Shown one piece after another: positions 43,190 to 55,987 of a stretch of 64,000 nucleotides of DNA (its first letter is position 1; each line of letters starts with the position of its first letter). The notes beneath the pieces were generated by a model. The model was not told the DNA's origin. It was given only the letters and a program-made list of their open reading frames with translations, and did no database searches. Source of the stretch: Dolomedes plantarius. Lineage: Eukaryota > Arthropoda > Arachnida > Araneae > Dolomedidae. Position numbers and translations under genes: made by a program. The stretch is taken from contig OU015491.1 of the NCBI GenBank assembly GCA_907164885.2, positions 116,464,288-116,528,287 of the forward strand. The letters run 5' to 3'.

Positions 43190-43870
43190 TGAGATCTATT
43201 ACAACTGATGTCGAGTTTAACGATATATGGATTTTATCAGATAGTTACAGTTCCATCCAACATTTGAGCAACTGGACGAGAGTGGGCGACAGAGTCGGCT
43301 TTTCCATCCTGCACCATCTAGTACTGTCCATCCTGCTTTCCATATAGTCTTTCCATCCTGCACCATCTAGGTCGTCTATCTGTAAACCATGATATTAATT
43401 TGCAGTGGGTTCCCTCTCATTTGGGCCTGTTTCGCAATGAGATGGCTGACACTCTAGCAAAGGAGGGTACCGCTTAACGTTCACCATCTTCTTCTGCTCT
43501 TACTTATCTAGAGATTTATTCCGTAAGGAAATCTTTTATCCACAGTACTTGGAGATCTCCCTCAGTCCGTGACTGTTACTTTGGTGTCTGCCCTGGTAGA
43601 GTTCTTATCTTCAAGGATGATAGAACTGAGCAGACTGCAATATCTAGAATTGCCAGTGGCCACTTGAGATGCCTAAAATTTTATTGACAAAACAAAACTT
43701 TTCCCACTCGTAAAAAGTGTAATAATCAGCAGGCCACTTCTGACCACATCCTAACTTTCTTAAATTTATCTAGGGGGGGGGGGACTTTATTACCGATAAT
43801 CGCCTATTAATGGACCTCCTGAGGATTTATCGGCTCATGGACCTCGCCTAGCGTCGCTAGACCGGGATTA
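43190..43870 (+). pseudogene. Non-LTR retrotransposon RNase H and C-terminal tail, decayed
   Basis: TTDVEFNDIWILSDSYSSIQ and HLSNWTRVGDRVGFSILH, then after an insertion of repeated CCATCCTGCACCATCTAG words, QWVPSHLGLFRNEMADTLAK EGT: the RNase H signature with Asp (LSDS), the WxPSH loop and the final NEMAD Asp. Downstream: LTYLEIYSVRKSFIHSTWRS, RTEQTAISRIASGHLRCLKF and SDHILTFLNL, the usual zinc-knuckle tail, broken by a stop and a G-run. The reverse transcriptase is absent. Confidence 0.8.
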
Positions 43871-43879
43871 GAAACAACA

Positions 43880-44390
43880 ACATGCTTTGCTCGACATCTT
43901 ACACAGTTAACTTAAATAAATTATATTTTTAAAAATGTATAAAAAATAGTGACTAGTTTAGTGATAATCAAACAACTTAAAATTATGTTTTACTGTCGAT
44001 TCTGATAGCGAAAGATGTGAGCTTACTCATGCTAACACCTTATTGGATCCATTTCATGGCATCGCCATGTCTGATTGGCTCAAAGTAATCACTCCTTTTG
44101 CTCAGTTTTGAGTTTAAGAAATCTCTACTCTTTGCAGACGGCAATCAATATAGTCAAATACCTGTTTAATGAAATTTGAGCACGAGAAAAGATGAATTAA
44201 GTAAACTGAAGATTACATCATTAGAGGGCAATTCATTATTGGTCAACCTGAGACTTCAAACCTTATATCATTTTTCTGTCGGGAATAGAACTCGAACACT
44301 TGATGTCCGGATCAGCAGATGGTTGCTGTGATCATCCAGCATATTTATATTTTTTATTCATAAAATTTATATTTTTATTTATTTGTATAT
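43880..44390. other. Spacer between two retrotransposon pieces
   Basis: AT-rich; a B-box-like GGGAATAGAACTCGAACACT at 44280-44299 is the only tRNA-like trace. Confidence 0.3.
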
Positions 44391-44399
44391 TTTTTATCG

Positions 44400-44960
44400 T
44401 TGATTCATGGATCTTTAAAGGCTTATTTAACCAAACGTTGGACGAAGACTCTTCCTATTGTTTTATTAGGATTCCGAATTGCCTTGAAGCTACAGTTAGT
44501 AAACTGGTATTCGAACAAACTATTCATTTACCGGGAGATTAGTTTTTTACAGTCCAGACGATTTCATTATCCCAGAGTTCATACAACGCCTGAAACAGAT
44601 GATATTTCGCCTACACCAAAGAGAATGTCACGGCAAACCAAAAGTTTTATGTTCAACCGGATATAGAAACGTGCAGCCATATCTTCCTTAAGATTCGACG
44701 TGGTAAAGTCCCCACTAAGAAAACCCTTAGGATGGCCCATTCCCAGTTCTCGAGAAGGCACACAAGAAACTTCAAAATTCTGAAGGACGGTAAAGAGATC
44801 GTCGTTTCCGTTGGCCCCGTATAACCGATATTCCTGTTGGCAAAAGACTCACCTGCGATCCTAGATAAGCAGTTGCGTGACAGAATGAAGACTCGCCGGA
44901 AACAGACTGCTCATCACAGGAGCAACAACCCTTGTCACCAGGACAAAATTCCCAATGTCC
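44400..44960 (+). pseudogene. C-terminal end of a gypsy-type pol polyprotein
   Basis: HGSLKAYLTKRWTKTLPIVL LGFRIALK is the end of the integrase core; after a shift, LEATVSKLVFEQTIHLPGD, then KFYVQPDIETCSHIFLKI RRGKVP, RRHTRNFKILKDGKEIVVSV (the tail beta-barrel and GKEIVVSVDRL-type motif of spider gypsy elements). Stops and shifts in between. Nothing of RT, RNase H or protease remains here. Confidence 0.75.
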
Positions 44961-45011
44961 AGTATTAAAACGGTAGAAAGATTCGCTACTGGTTCGTTTT
45001 TTCCCTAACGC

Positions 45012-45480
45012 TGTGACTAAAAAAGTGTATGCATGTGTGTGTGTGGGGGGGGGTTACTGCGGTGTTTGGTGACAGTGTCAACAGATGGCGCCACTAGTCG
45101 ATTCGACCAGTTGAGTGAATGCAAAAGAACACTGGTTCACCCCGGTGTTTCAATCATAACGACATCGACCACGAATTTGCTCGATGATAGCGCGTATGTT
45201 GCCTTCGACTTGCGACGCACATGGCGATAGTTCATAATTATACTCCCGTGCTAAGTGAAGCGTCGCATTGAAATAATACGTTATAATTGTCTGTGTAGAC
45301 CGTGTAATTGTTTTTGCTAATAAATGTATTTTGTGTGTAACTAGTCTCGCAAATGTTGTTAGGTAATATTTACGAAAGATCTGCTCGTCTTCAGACACTG
45401 TGCACGATATTAACTTCTTCAAATCTGACGATACGGTCACTACGCTGAATCCGAATGTGCACGTTTTACTTTGTTAGTTT
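45012..45480 (+). repeat. Possible 3' LTR of the gypsy fragment
   Basis: The position directly after the pol end, TGTGACTAAAAAAGTG as a TG start and an AATAAATG polyadenylation-like signal at 45319 fit an LTR. No second copy is present to compare, and the end is undefined. Confidence 0.35.
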
Positions 45481-45551
45481 TTTTTATTCCACTTCATACA
45501 TTTTACACAGCTAGAGAAGTAAATAGTTTGTGAACAGTACAGAATAAATAT

Positions 45552-46030
45552 ATGGGTAGTAAAATAAAAGTCACCCTGCGACTGGGCAAGGTCGACTCAT
45601 GCCTTTCATCCCTTGAATGGGTAGATAAAATGAGGACCAAGCATGCTTGGGAACTAACTCTGGGGATCCCGCGTCAGGTTGACCACCTGACCGAGACATA
45701 TGCTGTATGGCACCCTAAGGGCCTGTTCACATAGGAGTCCGTTGCGTTGCGTTAAGGAAAAGATGACGTTGAGACTAAAATAAACCAATCATAGGCGTTA
45801 AAAATTTCATTGCTAATCGTTTGGAGGCCTATGATTGGTTTATTTTCGTCTCAACGTCATCTTTTTCTTCACGCAACGCAATGGACTCCTATGTGAACAG
45901 GCCCTAAGCCGTGACCTTCGAAATCCAAGCCTAAGCCCACGGTCAAGAAAGCGGAGATGGGCACCACAGGCCTTGGTCCACAATGGACTGTTGCGCCATT
46001 GGTTAGTTAGTTTAAAAGAAAAATCAAGGA
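45552..46030 (+). other. Unrecognised sequence interrupted by a MITE
   Basis: Open for 60 codons (MGSKIKVTLRLGKVDSCLSS); with the MITE removed, ...WHP continues into KP-rich reading. Not recognised. Confidence 0.25.
45719..45904. mobile_element. Palindromic Harbinger-type MITE with TAA target duplication
   Basis: GGGCCTGTTCACATAGGAGT on the left and its complement on the right; arms of about 80 bp (GGAGTCC(G/A)TTGCGTTGCGT, AAGATGACGTTGAGAC, AAATAAACCAATCATAGGC) almost meet in the middle. TAA flanks exactly (45716-45718, 45905-45907), as in PIF/Harbinger. 186 bp. Confidence 0.85.
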
Positions 46031-46039
46031 ATAACTAAA

Positions 46040-47480
46040 TATGAGTTATCGCTCCGTCCTTTGATTAAATTCAAAATGATAGCTTTAGGTTTTTAGGCTC
46101 AGCATGCTCATGAAATCCTTAAGTTCTGCTTTAATATACTAATCGAGTCTATGTTTGCTACTGACTGCTGATTTTATATTGCCCAAGATTGCAATATGAT
46201 TTTCTGCAAAATTTGCTGTCTTCACCTCCCCATTTTGCGTAAGTGATGTCGGAGTTTAGAAATTCAAATAAAAGATAAGAAACTGATGTTTCAGATTTAT
46301 TTTTTTTCTTCGGATAAAAGAATTTTTGATTCAAGTAAACTAAATAGATCGACTGATCTGACGGGGACTTCTGACTGCTTGTTAGTATTCTTTACCTTCA
46401 AACAAATACAGTATTAAACTTACGAAATTAATTTGTAATATTTTATTTAGCATATTTAGATTCCTTTAGATATTTGTGATTTTCTGTAAATGCCTTCATC
46501 TACATTAAAAATTAATGCATAAATAATCAAGCATATGAAAATAATCAGTTTTTTTAATAGCAAGATGTATATTTTCAAAAAAGTGGAAATTAGAAATGTG
46601 AAATAATCTATTAAACATATTTCGAAATTTGGTTGCTTTGAAAAGGTGGCGCATGATTACGTCACCAGTCACAGTTAGCTAGGGACGGAGCTCGGAGTCT
46701 GTGGGAGTGGGTGTTTGCGAGGAGGATTAGAATCACTTTTTTATGGTGGTTAGGAGGATATTAAAATCATCTCTTTATGATTTATTAAATTGTAGGAGTA
46801 TTGATCCTAGATTCTTCATTGTTTGTGCTACTAGTTCTCCAGGGGCAGTGAACTAAGTACCTACTTCATATTAATTTTTATTCTATATGACTCAATTTCC
46901 TGTATTGTGGTTTTAATTGTAAAAAGTGTAATGCTTTTATTGTCATTCCCAGTTGTAGAAAGCCTGTCATTACTGACGAAGTTTGGTATTTAAAAGCATT
47001 TAAAACAGACTATTTTAGAATCTTTCGAACTCAAAACTAGAGGATAGGATAATTTGTCACATTTTTTTCTTCAATCTAAAGGTAAATAACGGAAGAAAAA
47101 CCTTCCGAAATGAAGAGAGGGTTAAAAACCTCATTCTCAATAATATTCTTTTGGTAGTTATCTTAATAGGATTTGAATTTGAACAAAAAGTCTTCGTTAA
47201 GTTCATTTACCGTACTTAGTAAGAGTCGTCTCTCTCTCTCTCTCTCTTTAACTAATTGGAACGAAGTTCTTTTACGGGGCTTACACAAGAGTGAACTGGT
47301 AGGAATCGTCACGTAATTCCCCCTTTTTCCAATATGACCGTTTTATGCCCCGTAATCGTGTTGGAAAAACAAAATGGCTATGACGTTAGAAGGAGTTCAA
47401 AATGTCCAAATTGTGGATCCTTCACAACATACTTCTTTAATCTTTTATAAAAATTCATGTATGATTTCAATTTTATGTAT
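46040..47480. other. AT-rich stretch, nothing recognised
   Basis: Only a (TC)n run at 47228-47248. Confidence 0.4.
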
Positions 47481-47492
47481 CAAAAATGATAC

Positions 47493-48240
47493 ATGGTGTA
47501 CTTACGCCATTGTTTTAGGAAATGGCGAAGAAAGTTTTTAACACAGAAAGAAATTGGGGAACTTATGAAGAGATCGTGGAGTGATCATAGTGAAGATGGA
47601 TCTGATTCAGAAAGCGATGGCAGCACATGTGATCCTAATTATAAACCAAACAAAGTTTGTGATGAAATTTTTAATGGTAGTAGTGATTCGGAAGATGAGG
47701 TATCATTACTTGATAATAGCGATGTTCTTGATCTGCCTAATGGTGGGAACATGCCAAAAACTAATAGAAATAATACAGGGAGAACAAAGCCTGCAATCAA
47801 CTGGAAGAAAACTAATTTACTTCTAAATGGTGATCAAATTTTATTCCGAGGTGACGAGAATCTCTCTCCTGAAATTATGAATTTAAACACACCTCTAAAT
47901 TTTTTTAGTTATCTTTTTGCAGAAGACTTGATAGAGCATATAGTTCAAGAAACAAATTTATTCAGTGTGCAAAAAAACCCAGAAAAGTGTGTCAATGTAA
48001 CGAATTTAGAAATTAAATAATACATTGGTATTTGTATAATGATGTCTATTGTGCATGTACCAAACACTAGGGCATATTGGTCACCTGCCATAGGCAATGA
48101 TGTAATAAAATAATGTATGTCATTAAAACGCTTTGAAAAGCTAAGAGAATTTCTACATTTTAATGACAACAGTAAACAACCACCACATGATGACCCTCAG
48201 CATGATCGTAAATGCTTTACTTGAAAGATTTTATACCGTC
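47493..48240 (+). pseudogene. piggyBac transposase, N-terminal half
   Basis: 47493-48020 reads ...KEIGELMKRSWSDHSEDGSD, SESDGSTCDPNYKPNK, an acidic N-terminus, then WKKTNLLLNGDQILFRGDEN, LNTPLNFFSYLFAEDLIEHI and VQETNLFSVQKNPEK, the start of the DDE_Tnp_1_7 domain. After the stop the neighbouring frame continues CMMSIVHVPNTRAYWSPAIG, MSLKRFEKLREFLHFNDNSK and PQHDRKCFT, matching the family (RYWS...I.R.RFE.I...LHF.DN). The catalytic aspartates further on are missing. It begins with an unremarkable ATG; the real start may be the Met of MKRSWSD at 47562. Confidence 0.8.
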
Positions 48241-48244
48241 CCTA

Positions 48245-48700
48245 TGGAATCGCTTCTTTCTGTTTAAACTTATATTTTGTTTGTTATTGTTTTAATTCCC
48301 ATGGGATTTATATTGTGCATTAATTTATTTTTGTTGGTTATTAAATAATAAAATTAATCCGATTGAAAATTATGCTAGGTAACATCTAAATCAAAATAAT
48401 TAATTTATATATTAAAATTTTTAATTTTAATGAAATAGAGAGAGAGTTGGTTGAATAAAAGAGGGCTGCGCTTTTTGGCGTGACAAAAATACACTAATAT
48501 AATCAATAGAAATCTACATATCAAATCACGTTTAGAGTTGTAAAAATAACGTAAGGAACTTCGTTCCTAACGGGAGTCCCCCGACCGCACAATTTTTTTT
48601 CTTTTTAAATTTCGAATGGCAAGCAAGATGTTACGAGAAAAGGTAATGCTAACAACGAACAAGACAAAAGTAAATTAGACCATTAGGCCTCTAGCTTCCC
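48245..48700. other. Spacer
   Basis: AT-rich; contains GTAAGGAACTTCGTTCCTAA at 48550, a short palindromic word. Confidence 0.3.
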
Positions 48701-48719
48701 ATTATCTGTCCCAGATAGA

Positions 48720-49330
48720 GACGGACTTCATTGCAGATCAGTTCCTCATATTGCCCTCATTCATCACCTCTCCGGAGTCATAGAAAACACATGTATACTC
48801 TGTAAAGATGTTAATGCGGAAGAGAAGGCACACAATGCAGTTATATCCAGCACACAAACGGAACATAGCAACAGTTTACTTCCTAGACTTGTACAGGATG
48901 TCCCCATGGGAATCTCTACAAGTTGCTCGGTAGTTTCTTTGATATATGTTTCTAAAGTAAAGGGAATTCAAAGTCCTATTTATATGTAGCTTAATGATCC
49001 TAAATGAGTACTCTCTATCCAAAAATTGCAATAAGATTGCTGCTTTCTTGGTCAGCCTGTCAGCCCTCTTATTTCTAGGTGTCTCAGGTTCACGGTGAAA
49101 GAGGATCAACTGGATAGCAGTTCTCTTACCATAAGTTGACAAATTACTCAGGATATCCCGGCAGTCACGAACTCTCTTGTCTGTAAAAAACCGATTTTAT
49201 TCAAAGAACAGCTGCCCTAGAGTCCGAAAAACTTACTGCATACTGGAACTTTTGAAGTATACAACGTAATTGGTCAACACCTATAAAAATGGCTTCCAGT
49301 TCTCCATGGAAAGCTGTAGAAATTTTGCCT
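48720..49330 (-). pseudogene. Decayed RNase H region of a non-LTR retrotransposon
   Basis: Minus strand, starting near 49330: KISTAFHGELEAIFIGVDQL, then in another frame SFSDSRAA (catalytic Asp) and, 49142-48876, LSTYGKRTAIQLI and RNKRADRLTKKAAI, the WIPxHxGIxGNExAD-type final motif in decayed form. Many stops. A different family from 43190-43870. Confidence 0.6.
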
Positions 49331-49866
49331 ACACAGATATAAAATGAATACAATTTACAAAATATAAACAATATTAAAATAAAAATGGAAACTTTATTCT
49401 TGAAAACAAAAAGGAAACCAAACTGAAATATTTAATTTAAAATTCAAAAAAGGAAATAAAAAGTAGCAAAACAACCGAACGAATTTTTAGATACTCTTCT
49501 TTAAATTCGTTAAGGAAATGAAAACTACAAAAATGTTTCCCCCAAATACAGCACGGTGGTACGTAAAACAGTGTATTGGGCAAGTTTTCAAATTAAAGTT
49601 GCGTTTATAAAATACTAAGCAATAAAGTGTTTGGTGAGCGAAAGTTAACTTGCTGTCAACGTAATTAATTTGATGAAAAGACACGAGATGTATTCAACTT
49701 ACGGACAAGGGTGCAAAATGTTCTGATTAAACTTTGCTGATTCGAATTTGTTATTAGTTTACCAGAGTCCTAAGGGACGAAGGTGGAATTTTCAAGGGGA
49801 CTGGATTTCTTGTAATCATTCTAGACTCATTATCCCTTTACTAATATAACTGTCAAACGAATCCCC

Positions 49867-49926
49867 ACCCTCATCCAAAAGAGAAATATTGAAATGAGCT
49901 TCAATCATTCTCTTTTGGATGAGGGT
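49867..49926. other. 60-nt hairpin, 27-bp stem, 6-nt loop
   Basis: Arm ACCCTCATCCAAAAGAGAAATATTGAA (positions 49867-49893) pairs with 49900-49926; the outer 19 bp are perfect, and two mismatches lie in the inner 8. The loop is ATGAGC. The size is that of a short pre-miRNA or a snap-back remnant of an inverted insertion. Confidence 0.8.
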
Positions 49927-50688
49927 AGAATATTGAATCAATCTAACTTTTGTCTTGAACATTTAAATGAGCTCTTACTGCATATTAACTTTTCCTCGTT
50001 TGATTGATCTCAGCCCAACTGAAAATGTTTCATGTACCAAATACCGGAAACGACGCGTTAAGCTTGTTATCTCTTTTTCAAATTTGTTTCTTCGTTAGAC
50101 ATCTAAGTAGCAAAAGAGAATACGGGGAGCCCAATATTAATGGCAAACTGTATTTTTTAATTTTAAATTATTATAATTTCCTATTAATATACCATTTTCC
50201 TAAGTTTGTATTTTAAAAGAGTTTTATGTTTAAATTATACTGATATTCGAAAATTCTTGCTAGTTTTCTCATATGATTTTATACCCGAGGTACGAAACCC
50301 TTCTTAAGTAGAAAGAATTTGGAAACTAATGTTTGCATATTCTTTGTGATTAACTGTTTTCTTAATTTCTGATTAAGATCAAATTTTATCAAATTTTACG
50401 CTTAAAATAAATCTGTATAAAATATTAGCCTTTTCTTTTACTAAAGAAAAAGTGTAGCATTAATCGATCTTCATCTCTTTTAAAAAAATTTGGCCACAAA
50501 TATTAAAAGAAAAAAAAGAATTAAAATAAATAAATTTCATGATTTACATATCTTTCTTTGATATCACGAAAATTAAGTTATTTAGTTTTTGAAAATTATA
50601 AAAATACATATCTGCATCTCTTTCTATTTAGGCATCAATACTGTGAAAAACCATGAAGATAACAGTATGAATTTATAAAAGCTGGAGC

Positions 50689-50692
50689 AAAA
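50689..50692 (-). terminator. Oligo-T, candidate RNA polymerase III terminator
   Basis: TTTT on the minus strand about 33 nt beyond the tRNA 3' end. It is the nearest T4 run. Confidence 0.5.
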
Positions 50693-50724
50693 CAATAATT
50701 TGTCGAAGTGTTGTCACAACGTTT

Positions 50725-50797
50725 AGCCACCAGTGAGGATTGAACTCACGACCCCTGGTTTACAAGACCAGTGCTCTAACCACTGAGCTATGGTGGC
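50725..50797 (-). tRNA. tRNA-Thr (anticodon TGT)
   Basis: Minus strand, 73 nt. The acceptor stem GCCACCA/TGGTGGC pairs fully (7 bp). D arm GCTC-AGTGGTTA-GAGC with A box TAGCTCAGTGGTTAGAG. Anticodon stem CTGGT/ACCAG (5 bp) with loop CTTGTAA, anticodon TGT at 50762-50764. T arm GTGAG-TTCAATC-CTCAC (5 bp) with B box GAGTTCAATCC. All four arms are intact and there is no intron, so it is probably functional. It sits about 450 bp upstream of the BAP1 start codon, in the opposite direction. Confidence 0.95.
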
Positions 50798-51253
50798 GAC
50801 ACATATCGAAGGAGAAATTACTAAATTTTAAATGTGAGGTTATGTTTACTAGAAACTTCGAAGCTTAAGTTCCGACTGTTATACCGCTGATGTCGTGAAT
50901 GTTATGATAATTTCATCCTTAACAGCTTTTGAAATGTGTGCCGAATAGTTTTAAAATTGTGATAAAAAAATGGTTTGACTTACGACTGTAATATTTTAAA
51001 ATAATCTTGTTGATGAAGTATTTTATTTGATTGTGAAGTTTACTGATTTTCTATTGTGCGTCGTCTGCTTTTACATTATAGTACTTTCAAATTATTCAAT
51101 AAGTATTTAAATTTTAGCTATTGCAGGTTTCGGTAAAAGAGCACATTTGAAGAAAATCAAGTTTTTGAAACTACAGAACTTTCCAATTGAAAGTACAAAA
51201 GTAGAAACATCAGAAATTTGTGTTTACATCAGCACACGAATGGTTTTCCTAAA

Positions 51254-51311
51254 ATGCCTGCTGATTTAAATCGACTTACAGAAGGGTGGCTTGAATTAGA
51301 AAGTGATCCTG
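51254..51311 (+). CDS. BAP1: BAP1 exon 1 (coding part)
   Basis: [19 protein letters not shown] plus one base; donor G|GTAATT. The 5' UTR extends upstream for an unknown distance; no clear TATA or initiator was identified. Confidence 0.9.
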
Positions 51312-54300
51312 GTAATTATTTCCTAAATTGCAAAGAAAATTCAACTGTTCTTTATCAAATTATTTGATTAAAACAGTAATTTTGTTGATTTAGGTCTATT
51401 TACTCTTCTACTGGAGGATTTTGGTGTTAGAGGAGTACAGGTTGAAGAAGTTTATGATCTACAAAAAAATATTGAAGGGTAATTATAGTAAAAAAATTAT
51501 TTGAATTTCTAGATCGCTTTAATATGTATAGTTTTGCATGAATGATAAATGCATAGCTGTATTTCATTTTAGATTTTGGATTGGAGATCTTAATTATATA
51601 TTTGTGTTATATTTATCTCATTATATTTTAGGCCTGTCTTTGGGTTCATTTTTTTGTTTAAATGGATTGAGGAAAGAAGATCAAGACGTAAAGTTGCAGT
51701 GTCTGAAGAAAGTTTTGTTGAAGATGAAGAAACTATCAATTCAATATTTTTTGCCCAACAGGTACTATTATTTTGTTATAAAGTATAAAATTGTTCAAAG
51801 TATAACTTTTATCTCCTTAATATGGTGCAATATTTTAAACAAAACTTGTTTTAAGATCTCATTAAGATATTTGATAAATTTCAGAAAATTCAATTAAATA
51901 TCAATTTGCATTTGTGTAACAGTCAGAAATTTCGTAAAATATTTGTTAGTTTCAAACTTGCTTTCCATCTCAAAATGATTAGAAAAGTTTTGGAAAAGCC
52001 TTAAAGCACTTTTCATCTTCTCTTTAGGTACATATATACATTGCGTTGTTCAATAACATCCTCTTTCTGTACTTTTATATTAAATATGCAAAATTTAGAA
52101 TAGTTAAGAAAGGAAGCATTTTAACTGTATGTTCTGTAACATAGTTATTAATGATTACTTTTCAGGTAAATTGTAAAATATCAGAAAAACTGGAAAGATT
52201 ATGAATTTTTTTACCAGTGGTGCAATACAACTTAAGTTTTACCCTTGGTGCCTTTTGTAAATAATTTTGTCTACATCAGGAATTCAATACAAACTGTTTA
52301 ATATTTAGATAATGACTTAATTTTAAAATTGTCCTTTGATTTTCAATTTTAATGATAGGCTAGGTGCTTGTGTAGACTTGAAAAATTTGGTATCTTTTCA
52401 AATAATCATTATTTAGTGGTAAAGAAGATGTCTTAATTTTTTTTTTTTAAACTTCATTGAAAATTATAATTTTTCTGTTCTAAGTTGTTCTATTACTGTG
52501 CATAACTCTTTAAGTATAAATTTAGCAATTTTAAGATATTAGTTAAAGGTTGCTCTTTTATAATGATTAAACAATATTTAATTGAACTCAACACATTGCT
52601 TATTCCTTTGTTATATTTTGTAAGCTTGTTTTAATGCTCTGCAATGATATTGATTTAAACCACATTGAGATATATTTCCTGTTTATCTATGAATATTCTA
52701 TACAGTTATAACTTCAAAAATGTTGACTGGTGACCAGTATTATAAACTAAGTGCTAATGGTTTTAAGTATAATCGAGGGGCTAATTTCTGAGATTGTTTA
52801 TTTTGTGTTACTATAACTGATTGTTTGATGACAACACTAACCATCAGATGTTACAGGTATTTAAATTATATATTCTCTCAGTCTTTTTAATGTAATATGG
52901 GAAATCCTATATATATTGAGAGCACAATGTATTTTTTTAATTAATTTTTTTTTCACTCCAGATATTTGTTATTCCAGATGGTTATCTGGACTTCAAAAAT
53001 GATGAACACCTCTATATAAGTGGTCCATGTTTTGAATTATAGAAAAAAAATTAACTCCGTAATAATTTAAAACTTTATAACTGTCTCTATATATTTTTCT
53101 ATTCTATTTGTCACATTTAAAATTTTGAGTTTTTCTCTTTATGTCATTCTTGTGATTTTCTGTAGTCTTGTTTATTGTAAAAAAAATGATTCATTCTGTA
53201 TTCTGATATATATCTGAATTTTAATAGATGGTACCAAATTCATGTGCAACTCATGCTTTGCTTAGTGTTCTCTTAAATTGCCCACAAATATATTTGGGAC
53301 CCACACTTGCAAGGTTGAAAGAGCATACTGCAAACATGAATCCAGAGGTGAATTTTTAGAAAGCAATTTTATATTTTTTACATTTACTAGTTATTTATAT
53401 ATGTAAAAATTTTAATTTGTAATGTATATTTTCTTTAAATATTTTTTCTTCTGTGTGAAATTTGTCATAGAATGGCGAATGTATTTCAGAGTTAAAAGAT
53501 ACATTTTGAACTTTGTAGATTTTCATATCCTTTAAACATACATTTTTTTGTACTTTTGGAGGATATGATACCGTTAACATTGATTTCATTTCATTTAATT
53601 AAAAACTATGCAGTTTGTACTATATATGTGTATGATGCCAAATTATATACTTTACATATAAAATGTTTGTTTCTTGTCATCCTTAAAGCTTTTATACTTA
53701 AAAAGATTTTTTTTCCTATCTTATTTTGTTTTAAATTATTTTTAGAGTTTATGGAAAAAAAATATTGAAATCTTTAAAAAGTTCCCTCCCAAAAATAGTT
53801 TTATTGTCTTTCTTACAAATTTCTCAATGGAATGCATAAAAAAGAAATACATAAAACTGAGCATTAAAATCAATGCGTATCACATTTATGAATGCTCATC
53901 TTATTAGCCATAGAATGTTTGTAAAGTTATGTTATTTTGCTTTTAGTTAAAGCTTCCTAATCTTGTTTGGTCTCGGTTAAGAGTACAAAAATATATTTTC
54001 TGTCTGATCCATCTTTGCCTCACAGAATGTATCGTTCATAATTACTTTATGCAGTTCGATGCTGATGAGCTTATATTACACAGTTTGATGAGTTTGTGAT
54101 TGAGGATAATTTGGCAAAACTAGAATTTATATTTCCAAAGTTTCAAAGAGTATGGTAATAAGAAGGATATCTTTGCTTGAGAATGATCAAAGAGATGAAA
54201 ATATTTTTTTGTGACATTTGTAATTGCAGTATGTCACATCTTAGAAAGTTTTACTTTTTTCATTTTTAAAAATATTTTAGACATATGAAATGCAAAATAA

Positions 54301-54594
54301 ACTCAAAACTTTATTCTATCTTTGAGAGTTACAGTTTACAATTTATTTTAGACTTTTGTGGCCGTTAGTGAGGCTGGGCATCCTTAGAGAGTAACTCAAA
54401 ATTATTTGATACAGGAATTAAATAATTTTTACTTTTATTTCTCAAAGGCTCTCATATGTACAATGTGTTCTTTTCTGTGACTGATCATGCCAGTCCCTGA
54501 TTATAGAAGATTTCTCCTAAATAGAGAATCACTAAGCATCATAATCTTGACTTGATCAAAAAGCATCATAAGATATTGGAGAAATCACCAGATT

Positions 54595-54633
<39 letters not shown>

Positions 54634-55953
54634 CTTTTGAAAATTTAGTAATTAGGAAGGCAAACTTCACAAAACTTTGTTTCAAAAATAAATTTATCCT
54701 ATAGTTTAATATAAAAGTTCTGAAGAAGAAAGCAGTCTGTGTGATAAGTATTTTGTTTTAAGCAAAGGTCAGTTATTGTGTAATTTAGGCAACTTACTAT
54801 TTAAAGCATTGAACATATAGTACAAATTTTCTTGTACTTTTGTTATAAGTAGACTTCTTTTGTTAAAAGTAGATATTATTTAATGCTGTTTCTGTTGCTG
54901 CCTCTGAATAATTGGGTTCTTCATGACACTTAACTCTTTTACATTGCCTATTTTACTCTTTCCAATACTTGATTTTACATATAGGTATTCTGTATAATTT
55001 AGTTTTAAAAATATTTGTGAAATTCAACATTGTGTTGATTAAAAGTCTAACATTTTGATAAAATCATTTTTAGAACAAAGGTTATGCAATTGGAAATACT
55101 CCAGAACTTGCTCGTGCTCATAACAGTCATGCTAAGTAAGTATTTTGATTATGATTATATTTTATTTTTGTTACATAAAATGATTTACTATTTATGTAAT
55201 AACTAAATGAATTTTAATAAGTAACTCATAGCTGAATAGTGAGTACTATTAATCGTATAACAGTTAAAAGAAGGAATAAAGCTAATATGTTTTAGTGCTT
55301 TTCTTTAATTCCTATTTATATATGTTGTTATTATTACTTAAAAAAGAAAGTAATAATTTAATATTTTCGAAACATAGATGTAAATTTTATAGATTTTAAT
55401 TTTGATGGGTAGTTATTTCTGTCTGACTCTTTAAATGAAATGAGAAAAAAAAATTCCTTTAAGAACAGTTTCCTTAGAAACAGTTTGACATATCATTTTA
55501 CTGTATACTAAATAAATTAATTATGGATAATCAAAACTAAAATCATAAATCCACAATAATTATTATAGGTAGTGACTACTGCTGAGCTAAGAGATGTAAC
55601 AAGAGCGGGAATTTATTGTTATTTCTCCAAAGACATAATTATATCATGCTCCAAAGACAGATGGAGATTTACACCTTTTTGACATCCTAACTAGTTGCTA
55701 TTCTAAAAATTATCGTGGATTTAAGAAGTTTTTTATTGGCACACTTAATTGTTCTCCTGAAGCACGTTGTGAGTACCAAAGGATAACTGTATTTTTTGCT
55801 ATAATTTGTAATATAATTATGTCTATATTCATGTATATTAATAATTCTTTAAAATTAAGTTTATGTTCTTTTAATTTTAGTGTTTGAATTAATGAATTTT
55901 ATGTTTAGAACATTGCCTCTTTCATTATTAGTGTTTAGTGAATTTTGTGCATG

Positions 55954-55987
<34 letters not shown>

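Larger units (their letters stand above)
49340..50720. other. AT-rich stretch upstream of the tRNA gene
   Basis: Apart from the hairpin at 49867-49926, nothing supported. The 70-codon ORF at 50004-50216 is unrecognised and A/T-driven. Confidence 0.4.

Noticed and set aside
45150..45440. 96-codon minus-strand ORF
   Set aside because: No motif; lies in the presumed LTR region and has no coding signature.
48550..48570. GGAACTTCGTTCC palindrome as an operator
   Set aside because: Short, single, and inside repeat debris.
51538..51897. 119-codon ORF overlapping BAP1 exon 3
   Set aside because: Different frame from the conserved BAP1 exon; it includes intron sequence.
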